43,661 nucleotides of DNA from Lachnospiraceae bacterium (GCA_009774465.1 VSNT01000018.1:1-43661); one strand, 5' to 3'; counted from the stretch's first letter, positions 6,997 through 16,744 are shown. Numbers and translations: made by a program. The notes: generated from the sequence alone by a model not told the origin.

Positions 6997-9378
6997 CTAT
7001 TCTACCCTGTTTATTTCTTTCAGTTCCACTTTCCTGATGGAAGAAGCACAAAAATAAGCGGAAACTCCGGTAACGATAAGCATAATAACCGGATAAACTA
7101 TATATGCCTCAAATGGCCTTGTAATCAGTTTGATCCTGGGCGCACCCATCATTCCAAAAATTGGCCCGAGAGTTAAATGTGACAGTGGTCCGGAAAGCAG
7201 CGTTCCGAAAAAGACTGCCGCGGCAAGCACGATTAGAATGCGCATACTCTGCCATCCCTTAATTGTCTTGTCAAAAAAGCCAATGCTTTTTAAAATGGCA
7301 ATTTCGCCTCTTTCCTTTGTAATCAGTGTCTTCATCATAAGTACCGTAATCAATACATTAATGGAAAGCACCACACCGCTTAAAAGCATCTGCAGGCTGT
7401 CTAACTGATCTAAAACGCCGCCAATCATGCTGCTTACAAATTCACTGCCTGTGTTGATCTTATAGGCAGGAAAAGTTCGTCTGATCAATTCCTTTAATTC
7501 TTCTTCTGCCATTTCGTCTACAGGTTCCACCTGTATGTCAAACAATCCGCCAAGGTACTGATTTGGAAATGCGGCCTTCTGGCTTACCCGAAATCCATTT
7601 CCCATATTCATCATACTTTGATAAAGCCCGGTGATAAGAAATGCTTCCTCCCTGTCGGGATATTGATAATATATATAATCGCCTATTCCTACCCCCAGCT
7701 CCTGCGACGTTTTTTCCGTAACCATTATCTCATTTGCATAAACCGGAAGTTTTCCTTCTGTCAGGTCATAATCCTCTTCTTCCTTTCCAATTAACTGAGT
7801 GGTATAGTAATTGCACAGCTTCTCCGGATCTTGACCATAACAGGAAACCACATATTCCTTTTCCAGCCATACTTCTGCTTCCACACCCTGCGCCTTTAAT
7901 GCATCCCTGATCCTGTTTAAATCGGAAATAAGAAGCGTATCATCTTTCTCCAATATATATTTTTCGATATTTCCTGTATTAAGAAATACGGAAGCCGGCT
8001 GCATGTTGAAGCTTCGGATAATATTTTTATCTTTAAGGGTATGAGTCGCTTTAAGAGGAATTAAAAGTAATAAAGTTCCTATACAGAAAATCACTATTAA
8101 AACCAGATACCGCTTTGCATTGCTTAATACATCATTACATGCCAGATAAATAAAAGGCGGCATCCTCCTTGTTTTATAAAGCCTTAGCAGACTTTTCCTG
8201 GTAAATCGTTCTCCGTTTCCACCGCTTCTGATTGCCTCAATTGCTGAAAATTTTTTCACTTTTCCAGTGGTGCTGTAACAAAATAATACCACCACGAAAA
8301 TTACTGCTGCCGCGCACAAAAGATTAATTTCCCATTTGCTTTTGATATCCTGCACCACCAGATTTTGCATTGTCTGAAAAAGCAGCAGCTTTTCAAAGGG
8401 AAAGCTTAAAAGAAGTCCGGCCGCTGAACCGAATAAGGCTATGGCAAAATATTTCAGCAGATAAATTCCTTTTATCCCCATATCACTGATTCCAATTGCT
8501 TTCATGACACCAATTTCTTTATAATCCTCCTGCAGCGTAAACACAATGGTAAAGCGCAGTACCAGAAAGGCAATTAAAATTAAACAAATACTTACCACAA
8601 ACAGGATACCTGCTATCAGCATATCAAACACGTAGCACATTTTGATGGTATCCCCACCCACGCTGCTCACCACCTGAAAATTCTCCTGATTAAATTCCGT
8701 CATAAACGCATTCTTATCCGTATAGTTAATCCCATACAGCAGCGTGTGGACAATCCCGGAACCGCCATACAGCCTCTCATAATCCTGATCAGAAACAAAC
8801 AGCCTTTTAAATCCCATAAACTGGGTTCCGAACACAGCATCTTTTACAATCAGCCTGATGGTAAATTCCATTTGCTGATCTCCACAACTTAATTTTAAAA
8901 CATCTCCCACCTGAAGGTTATTGGCCTCCGCCTGCAGTTTGGGAATTGCAATTTCTCCCTCCTGTAAGGCAAAGGTTTTCCCTTCCTGGTCAAACACCTT
9001 CATCAAATGATCAGGAACCTTTTCCACGCAGACGGTATTTCCCTTTTCGTACTTAGTTCTGCCCGGACTGTCTGCACAGGATACAATCTCAATCTCATCT
9101 TCCAGAATCGTGTGACAGTCAATTACCTGATATTCCGTTACATATTCACAATCCTTTAAAAAAACGTCTATGTCACTTTCTTCTGTCTCCCCTAATGCAA
9201 TGATGATAAAATCCGGTGTTTCCGCCATTTTAAGAAAAGATTCCACCGCCCCCGTTATGGTAATCAGATTACTCACGCTGCTGGCAAGGAAGGCAGATGC
9301 CATAATCACAAACAGCAAAAGAATAACATTCATGGAACGCTTTCTTTTTAAATCCTTTTTTAATATATGCAAAAGCAT
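6997..9378 (-). CDS. FtsX-type ABC transporter permease
   Basis: A permease of about 793 residues. It has an N-terminal membrane segment, a large extracytoplasmic region, an FtsX block of three to four membrane helices (near residues 255-370), then a second extracytoplasmic region and a second FtsX block at the C terminus. This duplicated MacB-PCD/FtsX layout fits clostridial lipoprotein or peptide transporters more than the 10-helix BceB. A TTG start at 9414 is open; I prefer the ATG at 9378, with GAGGG before it and the typical MLLHILKKDLKRK start. It is the first gene of the permease-ATPase-regulator-kinase operon. Confidence 0.9.
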   Translation of the reverse strand: MLLHILKKDLKRKRSMNVILLLFVIMASAFLASSVSNLITITGAVESFLKMAETPDFIIIALGETEESDIDVFLKDCEYVTEYQVIDCHTILEDEIEIVSCADSPGRTKYEKGNTVCVEKVPDHLMKVFDQEGKTFALQEGEIAIPKLQAEANNLQVGDVLKLSCGDQQMEFTIRLIVKDAVFGTQFMGFKRLFVSDQDYERLYGGSGIVHTLLYGINYTDKNAFMTEFNQENFQVVSSVGGDTIKMCYVFDMLIAGILFVVSICLILIAFLVLRFTIVFTLQEDYKEIGVMKAIGISDMGIKGIYLLKYFAIALFGSAAGLLLSFPFEKLLLFQTMQNLVVQDIKSKWEINLLCAAAVIFVVVLFCYSTTGKVKKFSAIEAIRSGGNGERFTRKSLLRLYKTRRMPPFIYLACNDVLSNAKRYLVLIVIFCIGTLLLLIPLKATHTLKDKNIIRSFNMQPASVFLNTGNIEKYILEKDDTLLISDLNRIRDALKAQGVEAEVWLEKEYVVSCYGQDPEKLCNYYTTQLIGKEEEDYDLTEGKLPVYANEIMVTEKTSQELGVGIGDYIYYQYPDREEAFLITGLYQSMMNMGNGFRVSQKAAFPNQYLGGLFDIQVEPVDEMAEEELKELIRRTFPAYKINTGSEFVSSMIGGVLDQLDSLQMLLSGVVLSINVLITVLMMKTLITKERGEIAILKSIGFFDKTIKGWQSMRILIVLAAAVFFGTLLSGPLSHLTLGPIFGMMGAPRIKLITRPFEAYIVYPVIMLIVTGVSAYFCASSIRKVELKEINRVE

Positions 9379-9441
9379 ATTTTCCCTCATTTCTCCGCTG
9401 TTTTTGCGCAACAACAGCAGTCTTTTTACCGGTATAAAGCT

Positions 9442-9447
9442 ATTATA
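9442..9447 (-). promoter_or_regulatory. Candidate -10 box of the ABC/two-component operon
   Basis: A perfect TATAAT on the minus strand lies about 65 bases before the permease start. No good -35 box sits 17 bases upstream (only a T-rich stretch). This pattern is common for promoters that need an activator such as the operon's own response regulator. The assignment rests on the single hexamer. Confidence 0.4.
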
Positions 9448-9471
9448 ACGGACAGATTATTAAAAAATCCT

Positions 9472-9517
9472 TAAATAAAACCTCCTTCTGTCAGATTTTT
9501 TGTCTGATAAAAGGAGG
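9472..9517 (-). terminator. Terminator after the 9544-10650 gene
   Basis: CCTCC and GGAGG arms plus an inner TCAGA/TCTGA stem form a long hairpin, followed on the minus strand by TTTTATTT. It separates the membrane protein gene from the ABC operon. Confidence 0.85.
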
Positions 9518-9543
9518 CATTTATGATTTATAAAATATCGTTT

Positions 9544-10650
9544 TTATTCTACAGATTCCCCTGCGGAAAATCCTGCATAGGGATCACGGGGAACCTGATT
9601 GTAGCGGAGCTGAAGGAAATTCTGATAATCCCCTGAAAACATCTTATTCAAATCATTGTTGTATCCTACTACCACCCAGGGCATTGCTTCAACAATATAC
9701 TGTAAAATTTCCTGCCCGGTCTGTTCGTTGGGAACTGAAACCTGGAAATTCTTTTTCTCATAATTTTTTAAGGCTATCTCATAGGTAGTTCCTGTTTTGA
9801 TTCCGTTTGTCCGGTGTGTGGTGGTTCTCTGAAAAGCCCACACAATTTTTTCATTAGAAAGCACATGTGGATTGGCTCCTAAAACGAAGAATGTAAGGCG
9901 TCTGCCAATTCGTATTTCGGTTTTTTTGCCGAATGTACGTGCGCCAGCATACTCGCTTTCCAGTTCATGTTCCCCAATGCCGATTGTTTCCAGCTCTTTC
10001 TTAAAGTTTTTCAGACATCCTCCACGCAATACGTAGATAAGACGCAGCACTCCTGAAAGAAATAATACCACGCCTATTCCAAGGAAAACCCATGCGGAAA
10101 CAGCAGCACCCCCGGTCAATGCCCCTACATTAATATAATAAGGAAGAGTATACTCCGCAATTTCCTCATCGCTCCATCCTGCTTCCTTAAAGTAATCTTC
10201 AAAATACTCCCGCTCTTTAACCGACATCCTTCTGATGGCGCCAGTATATTCAACAGGATCTATGTATTCCCCATAACGGGTGGCATCTGCAACTTTTTCC
10301 ATTGCAGACTCCTGTGACGCAGGTACTTTCAGCCCCATATACTTGTATTCTTCCGCGTAAGCATCTCCGGTCCATATCACATAGTACACGTCCGTTGTCC
10401 GTGAGTAATTCGTTTTCGTGTTGGTCTCATACCGTTTCATAAATGAATCAAAATTGGTGTCAATGGATGCATTCACCAGATAGCTGCTGTTGATTTCATC
10501 CGGCTCTAAACTTTCAAATACAACAGGTCCACGTATCATTGCCACAGCACCTGAAAATTCTATCCCAATCAATGCAGCACCTATTCCGATCAGGATAATC
10601 ACCAAAAACAATGATCTTTTAATACTCTTTTTTTTCAGTTCTTCTAACAT
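9544..10650 (-). CDS. Membrane protein of unknown function
   Basis: A 368-residue protein I do not recognise. A membrane helix at about residues 14-35 precedes a soluble part of about 140 residues rich in Tyr, Glu and Asp. A second helix (near 183-210) leads to a cytosolic C-terminal domain of about 150 residues, containing GKKTEIRIGRRLTFF and a TTHRTNGIKTGTTYEI stretch that reads as beta strands. GGAGGGAG lies just before the ATG. A hairpin with GGCAGGCTGG and CCAGCCTG arms lies 30-60 bases upstream (about 10678-10713). It has its own terminator and appears to be monocistronic. Confidence 0.8.
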   Translation of the reverse strand: MLEELKKKSIKRSLFLVIILIGIGAALIGIEFSGAVAMIRGPVVFESLEPDEINSSYLVNASIDTNFDSFMKRYETNTKTNYSRTTDVYYVIWTGDAYAEEYKYMGLKVPASQESAMEKVADATRYGEYIDPVEYTGAIRRMSVKEREYFEDYFKEAGWSDEEIAEYTLPYYINVGALTGGAAVSAWVFLGIGVVLFLSGVLRLIYVLRGGCLKNFKKELETIGIGEHELESEYAGARTFGKKTEIRIGRRLTFFVLGANPHVLSNEKIVWAFQRTTTHRTNGIKTGTTYEIALKNYEKKNFQVSVPNEQTGQEILQYIVEAMPWVVVGYNNDLNKMFSGDYQNFLQLRYNQVPRDPYAGFSAGESVE

Positions 10651-10792
10651 GGTCTCCCTCCCATATGATTTGTATAGTAGACAGGCTGGCTCCTATTTGC
10701 CCAGCCTGCCTAAATAGATTTTAACATATGGAAAGGAAAATTGCACCTGCATAGCTTGAACTTTTTATTGCCGCTGTGTAACTGTCAGTATT

Positions 10793-11467
10793 TTATAACT
10801 TCTTTTTCTCAACACTTCTCAAAAATGTTTTCTTTAATTCCTGTGGCTTATAAAAAAATTTTTCCTCCGACTTACTCAAACGCTTCTCGTCTCTCTTAAT
10901 TTTTAACAATTCCATAGAACAGATAAAATCTGCTGCCTGCAATAACCTGTACTTTTGTGGTTCAGCCTTTCTGAACTCAACACTTGAAAATTGTATTGAA
11001 AATACAGCATTTAAAATTGCACTAAGCTCATTTTGTCCATTATCATAATATACAATAATTTTATCAAAGCTTGCAAAAAACTCCTGATGTACATTCATTG
11101 CTCTATTAATTGACTTAGCTAATTTACCTGACAAAGAAATTTTATCTGCTGCTTCTTTTCTATCTACTACTATTGTCATATAAGAAATTGGACATGCATT
11201 GACAAAGTTCAGCATTTTGTACAGCAGCTTTCTTCTTTCATCAATAGAAAATCCTGCAAAAATTTCCTCTCTGCGAATCACTGGTCCTGTATGTATATAT
11301 TCCACATCAAACCCGGCATTTTTTACGCTTTCTTCCAGTTTCGTAACTTGCTGTTCTATATTATAATCTTGATTGTGAAAAACAAATGTTACCAAATAAT
11401 ATGCGAAACGCTCTTTTACTTCTCCAAAATCTCCTGATTCGTCAATAAAAATACTTAATTCCTTCAT
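10793..11467 (-). CDS. DUF3800 family protein
   Basis: A 224-residue protein with the N-terminal IFIDESGDFG signature and a mid-protein YYDNGQ segment, followed by a late LQAADFICSMELLK. These are the acidic motifs of DUF3800, a family with an RNase H-like fold that often occurs near mobile or defence genes. The biochemical role is not known. It stands alone between the structured intergenic region (11494-11701) and a membrane protein gene. Its codon use is more AT-rich than its neighbours, which hints at acquisition by transfer. The ATG at 11467 is preceded by a modest GGGGA ribosome site. Confidence 0.85.
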   Translation of the reverse strand: MKELSIFIDESGDFGEVKERFAYYLVTFVFHNQDYNIEQQVTKLEESVKNAGFDVEYIHTGPVIRREEIFAGFSIDERRKLLYKMLNFVNACPISYMTIVVDRKEAADKISLSGKLAKSINRAMNVHQEFFASFDKIIVYYDNGQNELSAILNAVFSIQFSSVEFRKAEPQKYRLLQAADFICSMELLKIKRDEKRLSKSEEKFFYKPQELKKTFLRSVEKKKL

Positions 11468-11493
11468 TCGTATTCCCCATATATATTAGAAAT

Positions 11494-11701
11494 GGCGGGA
11501 AATTCTTCCCGCCTACGGTGGTCCAAAGAGCTTTCGCCCAGACCAAAACTGTAATGCATTACAGTTTTATTCTAATCAAAGCATAGCATACCTATACATG
11601 AGTTGCAAGTATTTTAACCGGAATACACTGAGCAGAAGCGCGGCGACGAAGAAATATTCCGGGCTGCCTCCCTCTCTGCCACTACATACATTCCCCGGAA
11701 T
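11494..11701. other. Structured intergenic region with a 24-bp palindrome
   Basis: Between the GH3 stop and the DUF3800 start lie several strong inverted repeats. They are GGCGGGAA/TTCCCGCC (about 11494-11513), a perfect 24-bp palindrome centred on ATGCAT (11545-11568), and CCGGAATA (11618-11625) with TATTCCGG (11655-11662). A third CCGGAAT arm lies at 11695-11701 and could compete for the same partner. The segment from 11618 is clearly more GC-rich than its surroundings. Part of it may end the GH3 transcript (TTTT follows the palindrome on the minus strand). The rest has no clear role. Confidence 0.6.
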
Positions 11702-11705
11702 CTCG

Positions 11706-14120
11706 TCAGTCCACTTTTAAGATCAATTCCAGCACGCGCCTTGCGCATCTTTCCAGATCCGTTCTTGAAAGAGCGCCCTTTTCCATTGCTTCTTTTACTC
11801 TCTCCGGAAAGCCTGTTGCCATTTTCACATCATTGCCGGCCTTAATTTCCTTATAGTGCTCTCCTCTGGTCCACCAGTCACTGGTAACCATTCCTTTAAA
11901 GCCCCATTCGCCCCGCAGAATATCCTCAAGAAGTTCTTTATTTTCCGACGCTCTGTGTCCGTTAATCACATTGTAAGCAGACATAATTACCCAGGGATCA
12001 GCTTCCTTAACAATCATTTCAAAACCTTTTAAATAGATTTCCCGAAGGGCGCGTTCTGACACTCTGGAGTCACAATGCTTCCGGTTAGTTTCTTTATTAT
12101 TGCAGGCAAAGTGCTTTACTGCTGCTGCAATATGCTCTGACTGGATGCCTCTTACCATTGCTGCCGCCATTTTTCCGGTAAGATAGGGATCTTCCGAATA
12201 GTATTCAAAATTTCTGCCGCAAAGAGGATTTCTGTGTATGTTGACCGCAGGAGTCAGCCACACTGCAATGTTATTTTCCTTTACTTCCTCTCCTCCGGCC
12301 TTTCCAACTGCTTCCACCAGCTCCTGATTCCAGGTGGATGCAAGGAGTGTTGCACAGGGCCATGCTGTGGTATATATTCCACAATCCGGATTGAGCCGGA
12401 GCCCTGCCGGTCCGTCTGCAGTCATAAGACTTGGCACTCCATACTGTGGTAAATTTCCATATCCATAGGTATTTGCCACAGAAGTATTTGGCTGCCCGCC
12501 AAGGAGACTGGTCAAATCCTCGGTAGATAGCTGAGCCATAAACTCTTCTATGGTCATCCTGCCCTCCGCCACATCAATAAAGGGCCTTACTCCTTCTCCA
12601 TATGGCTTCATAAGCAGATAACGTCCTCTTGCCTTTACCTCCGGTGCCAGCGCCTCCTCCGTGCCGGGAACCATCTTTTCAAGAACACATTCGTTGGGAT
12701 CATTAGCCTCTGTAAACGGAAGTTCCTCAAAAGTTCCGTCGGAAAGCATACGCTTTTTCAAACTGGTGGGGGCTGCTTTCCTGGTAAGCTTTCGCACCAC
12801 TTCATCTGTCTCTACTTTGACTGTAAAATCAATTTTTTCGGCATCTCTTACAGAATTGCCCACATAAATTTCATAAATTCCCTTTTCCAATACATAGGCA
12901 GACTCTGCAATTTTGCCCAAATCATCATAAGAGGCCATATCTGATTTTGCAAAGTCAAGAGTTACCACCTGCGCCTCTCCGGGAAGGAGCTTTCTTGTTT
13001 TGGCAAATGCGCCAAGCTCTCTGTAAGGCTTTTTCAGGCGCCCCTGGGGGGCGCTGTAATATACCTGCACCACTTCTTTTCCGGCCATTTTTCCGGTATT
13101 GGTAACCTGCACGAAAAGAGTAATCCTCCCCTGCTGCTCAAATGCCTTCTGCACCTTTAACTCAAATTGGGTATAAGATAAACCAAACCCAAAGGGATAG
13201 CAGACTTTCCCGCCTGCCCCGGGAATGGTCTCAAAGTATCGGTACCCTACATAAATATCCTCCGTATAATCCACATATTGCGGTGATTCATGAAAGCCTT
13301 CTGTGGAAGGATAATCCTCCAGTTTTGCTGCAAAGCTGTCGGGCAGCTTCCCGGAAGGATTTTCTTTCCCTGTAAGCAGTTCCGCCATTGCCAGGCCGCC
13401 TTCCATTCCTCCCTGCCATGCTAAAAGCGCCGCCCCAATCCTGTCATCTTCTTTGATCCATGAGGTATCTATTACTCCGCCTGCATTTAATACCACAACA
13501 ATTCTGTCAAATTTATTTTTTATCTGCTCTATAAGAGCTTTCTCTTCTCTGGTTAAATAAAAATCTCCGTCGGGAAATATCTTTCCCGCAGTCTTCGGCA
13601 TGGAAGTCTCATCCCCCCAGGGATTATATTCTGCATTGTATTCAATGCTGGAACGGTCCCAGCCTTCTCCTGAAAAACGGCTTAAAATAAAAATTGCAGT
13701 ATCTGCAAATGCTGCCGCCCCCTCTAAAAGTTCCTTATCCAATTCCGGTTCCACAGTCATTCCCGGCGCTGAACCCTTTTCATACTGTTCTTTCACATTC
13801 TGCCGGTAAAAATCTGACAAAGGCTCATAAATACTGACCTCTCCCAAAAGCTTAAGACCGTCATACAGATTATGTACATAGGCACAGAATACGTCGCCGC
13901 TTCCGCCGCCGCCTTTTACATAATCAAAGCTGCCCTTTCCAAAAAGCGCGATCCGGCTGCCCTTCTTAAGCGGCAAAAGGCCATCCTCATTTTTTAAAAG
14001 CACCATGCCTTCACCGGCAGCTTCTTTTGAAAGTAAAATATGCTCCTTTGATGCAGTCACATATTTGCCATCCTTTAATGGTAAATTGGGTTGATACATT
14101 ACTCTGGTCCATTTTTTCAT
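11706..14120 (-). CDS. GH3 beta-glucosidase, circularly permuted domain order
   Basis: A glycoside hydrolase family 3 protein of about 804 residues, probably a cytosolic beta-glucosidase since no signal peptide is seen. The domain order is reversed relative to most GH3 enzymes. The alpha/beta sandwich comes first (MVLLKNEDGLLPL near residue 40, GGGGSGDV near 75), then a fibronectin III-like domain (VTNTGKMAGKEVVQVY), and the TIM barrel lies at the C terminus. The barrel holds TADGPAGLR, KHFACNN and the catalytic nucleophile Asp in MVTSDWW. This permuted type is known from ruminal and gut clostridia. The start at 14177 lacks a ribosome site; the ATG at 14120 has GGAGG and AAGGA upstream. It follows the transferase gene by 114 bases on the same strand without an obvious terminator between them. 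Confidence 0.9.
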   Translation of the reverse strand: MKKWTRVMYQPNLPLKDGKYVTASKEHILLSKEAAGEGMVLLKNEDGLLPLKKGSRIALFGKGSFDYVKGGGGSGDVFCAYVHNLYDGLKLLGEVSIYEPLSDFYRQNVKEQYEKGSAPGMTVEPELDKELLEGAAAFADTAIFILSRFSGEGWDRSSIEYNAEYNPWGDETSMPKTAGKIFPDGDFYLTREEKALIEQIKNKFDRIVVVLNAGGVIDTSWIKEDDRIGAALLAWQGGMEGGLAMAELLTGKENPSGKLPDSFAAKLEDYPSTEGFHESPQYVDYTEDIYVGYRYFETIPGAGGKVCYPFGFGLSYTQFELKVQKAFEQQGRITLFVQVTNTGKMAGKEVVQVYYSAPQGRLKKPYRELGAFAKTRKLLPGEAQVVTLDFAKSDMASYDDLGKIAESAYVLEKGIYEIYVGNSVRDAEKIDFTVKVETDEVVRKLTRKAAPTSLKKRMLSDGTFEELPFTEANDPNECVLEKMVPGTEEALAPEVKARGRYLLMKPYGEGVRPFIDVAEGRMTIEEFMAQLSTEDLTSLLGGQPNTSVANTYGYGNLPQYGVPSLMTADGPAGLRLNPDCGIYTTAWPCATLLASTWNQELVEAVGKAGGEEVKENNIAVWLTPAVNIHRNPLCGRNFEYYSEDPYLTGKMAAAMVRGIQSEHIAAAVKHFACNNKETNRKHCDSRVSERALREIYLKGFEMIVKEADPWVIMSAYNVINGHRASENKELLEDILRGEWGFKGMVTSDWWTRGEHYKEIKAGNDVKMATGFPERVKEAMEKGALSRTDLERCARRVLELILKVD

Positions 14121-14234
14121 CTTCCTTTTAACCTCCGTTACGAAGTAATTTCTCACTTTTCTTAATTGTATCCCCAACAGGCTCTTAATTCTATGCCCAA
14201 TCTTGCTTTATTTATAGGTTAATATTGATATTTT

Positions 14235-14960
14235 TTACAATAAACAAATATCTGAAGAGTGGCTGCTCTGAAAGCAGACTGCTCCGCAATACTCCTCAAA
14301 AGGATATTCTTTAAAGTAGTATTTCCTGCGATCCACATTCTGGATAAGGTCAATTTTGCCATCTGCCATTATTTTAATCTCAAAAGAATTAAGGGGAAGC
14401 ATAAGCCCGCTTCCCACCGCTTTCACAAAGCTTTCCTTTAACGTCCATATGCGGTAAAAAGCCTCATCCCGCTTATTTTTTGTCTTTTGCCCTACTATAT
14501 AATCATATTCTCCCTTCGTAAAAAACTCTTCCGCCAATTCCATATCTGCATTCTGTACCTTTTCGATATCGCACCCCACATCTCTGCCTGCAAATACTGC
14601 CAGCGCCATTTCTCCGGAATGAGACAAATTAAAATGGATATGAGAATGCCTGGATAAATGGGGTTTCCCATTTTTCCCATAGGATATGGAAACTTCCCCC
14701 TCACGCAGTCCATAGGCGGACAATCCTTTATCCAGCAGAATTCCCGCCCCCAAAGACAAACGTCTGTCTCTTCCAAATAAATAGGAATCTATCTTTTTAC
14801 GTCTCTCATCAGACAGTCTTTTGTAACACCTGGAAAACAAATCCTTATCTTCCAGTTCCCTGACATCCATCCAGTAAACACGGGCATCATATTCTTCCAA
14901 GAAAAGCTCCTGGAGCGTAGAAATGGCAGGCATCATGGGTATCGGGACTTTCCTCTTCAT
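14235..14960 (-). CDS. Sfp-type 4'-phosphopantetheinyl transferase
   Basis: A 241-residue enzyme that moves the phosphopantetheine arm of CoA onto the carrier-domain Ser, switching on the synthetase encoded upstream. Motifs fit the Sfp/AcpT class: FNLSHSGEMALAVF, the metal-binding GCDIEKV near residue 133, and RIWTLKESFVKAVGSGL near residue 170. The ATG overlaps the stop codon of the MATE fusion gene by four bases (ATGA), so translation is coupled. This firmly ties the gene to the peptide cluster. The ribosome site is AGGAG. Confidence 0.93.
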   Translation of the reverse strand: MKRKVPIPMMPAISTLQELFLEEYDARVYWMDVRELEDKDLFSRCYKRLSDERRKKIDSYLFGRDRRLSLGAGILLDKGLSAYGLREGEVSISYGKNGKPHLSRHSHIHFNLSHSGEMALAVFAGRDVGCDIEKVQNADMELAEEFFTKGEYDYIVGQKTKNKRDEAFYRIWTLKESFVKAVGSGLMLPLNSFEIKIMADGKIDLIQNVDRRKYYFKEYPFEEYCGAVCFQSSHSSDICLL

Positions 14961-16732
14961 CCCCCTTGTCTCCTTCCTATCCTTAGCTCCATAATTGTAT
15001 TATTCATATTCAGCACCCGCATATACTGAAAATCTGACATAATTTTCCGAATCAGGGCAATTCCTCCTACCGTCGGTCCTTCTGTTTCAACTTCATATTC
15101 CAGTGGATTGAATGGCACCCCATCATCCCGTATCCGCAAAAGATAACTGCCATCCTGTATGGTAAAACTCACATCCATATAATTCTTTTTATCAATCCGG
15201 TAACCATAGCGGACAATATTGGCGCAAATTTCTTCAAGTGCCAGCCCAATCAAGTTGGCATCCTTCTCATCAATGTGATTTTCCCTGCAAAAGGAGAACA
15301 GAGTATCCCGCAGTCTGATTACATCCTCCAGATGATTTTCTATGGAAAAGTCAAAGCTCCTTTCCTCTGTTACCTTTGGAAGCATGTACCTGCCCCCTGA
15401 TGGAAACTTCCCGGTGCCCTGCCCCCATATCCGGAAGAGCATTCCAAGCAAAATGGTGAGCGCCTCGCTTAACGCGGCGGCAATGCATACTCCGGGCAGT
15501 CCCATCCAGAATATTCCGGCCAGAGTAAAGGGTACCACCACCACAAATCCCTGCAGCACTGTAATAAAGGTGGATAACCCCGGCTGTAAAATGGTCTGAT
15601 AATAGGACATTAAAAACTTGTTATAAACATAAAAGGGGAAACTGCACGCAAAAATGCGCAGGGCCATTTTGCACATTATGAGCATTTCCCCCTCTGTAAT
15701 GCCAAACAGCCCTGCAATTCCCTGTGGAAATCCAAAAAATAAAACTAACAGCCCCAAAATGGCAAGATAGCTGTAAATCAGTACTTTTTTGCAGAGCACC
15801 CGAATTCCATAATAATCCTTTTCTCCATAAAGAATTCCGGCAATATTGGGAACCAGTCCAATTACGCCTCCCACACACAGTTCCGCAATCAGCACCGCAT
15901 TGGCGCAGACGGAATACACCGCCATAGAATCATTTCCCAAAAACCTTACAATAGCTGAATTGATTACCACAGATTTCAAAGCGGACATAAGTGTAAAGGC
16001 GGCGCTGGGAATACCGGAGTGGGCGGCGGCTTTTACCCATTGCAGCACTCCGCCCTCTATTTTCTTAGGAGAAGCCAGCTTTAGCATCCGATTGCCTGAC
16101 CGGAAATAAAAAACAACCGTCACCATCCCCGCCAGATATCCGATTACGGTAGATAGGGCGCTTCCCGCCATCCCCATGTGAAATGCCTTAATAAACAGAA
16201 AATCCAATACCAGATTCACGCCGTTTGCAATGATAAAAAGTGCACTTCCAAGCTGGGGATGACTGTCTGCATTCATAAAATAACAGAAAATAATCGCCAG
16301 CGTTAAGATGGGAATGCCGCCAAAATTTACCGCTATGTAAGGCTCAATCAAAGCTGCCATCTGCTGATTTCCGGCAAGGGCATAAGCCAGCCCATGTGGA
16401 AGAACGGGCGTAAGCAGCACAAAAATGAAAGACAAAAAGGCGCCTGATAAGAGGGAGGCGGTAAACACCCCGTCCGCCTCCCTCATCTTCCGCTTTCCCA
16501 AAAGCACCGCAGCCTCCGCCGCGCCTCCCATTGCCAGCATCAGCGCCGGCAGCTGTAAAATTAAAAGCACCGGCATGGAAAGCTCAATAGCCGCCATCGC
16601 ATCCGCCCCTAAAAGGTTGCCCACAATCATGCCATCCACCACATTTCCAAGCTGCATGGCCACCGTCATCAGCACCCCCGGAAGAATATACTGATGAATT
16701 TTTTTATTGATTAAGAAACCATTTCTCTCCAT
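14957..16732 (-). CDS. MATE efflux transporter fused to RsbW-like ATPase domain
   Basis: A protein of about 591 residues in two parts. Residues about 10-430 form a MATE-family exporter with some twelve membrane helices (GNVVDGMIVGNLLGADAMAA is a typical MATE start). Residues about 455-590 form a GHKL ATPase domain of the RsbW/SpoIIAB anti-sigma kinase type: N box EEICANIVRYGY, G1 box IRDDGVPFNPL and a late GGIALIRKIMS. It sits between the synthetase and the transferase genes, so the exporter half probably exports the peptide product. The kinase-like half could sense ATP or bind an anti-sigma partner; none is encoded here. The ATG at 16732 is chosen over upstream starts because GGAGG lies five bases before it, directly after the structured element. 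Confidence 0.88.
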   Translation of the reverse strand: MERNGFLINKKIHQYILPGVLMTVAMQLGNVVDGMIVGNLLGADAMAAIELSMPVLLILQLPALMLAMGGAAEAAVLLGKRKMREADGVFTASLLSGAFLSFIFVLLTPVLPHGLAYALAGNQQMAALIEPYIAVNFGGIPILTLAIIFCYFMNADSHPQLGSALFIIANGVNLVLDFLFIKAFHMGMAGSALSTVIGYLAGMVTVVFYFRSGNRMLKLASPKKIEGGVLQWVKAAAHSGIPSAAFTLMSALKSVVINSAIVRFLGNDSMAVYSVCANAVLIAELCVGGVIGLVPNIAGILYGEKDYYGIRVLCKKVLIYSYLAILGLLVLFFGFPQGIAGLFGITEGEMLIMCKMALRIFACSFPFYVYNKFLMSYYQTILQPGLSTFITVLQGFVVVVPFTLAGIFWMGLPGVCIAAALSEALTILLGMLFRIWGQGTGKFPSGGRYMLPKVTEERSFDFSIENHLEDVIRLRDTLFSFCRENHIDEKDANLIGLALEEICANIVRYGYRIDKKNYMDVSFTIQDGSYLLRIRDDGVPFNPLEYEVETEGPTVGGIALIRKIMSDFQYMRVLNMNNTIMELRIGRRQGG

Positions 16733-16744
16733 ACTTTCCTCCAT

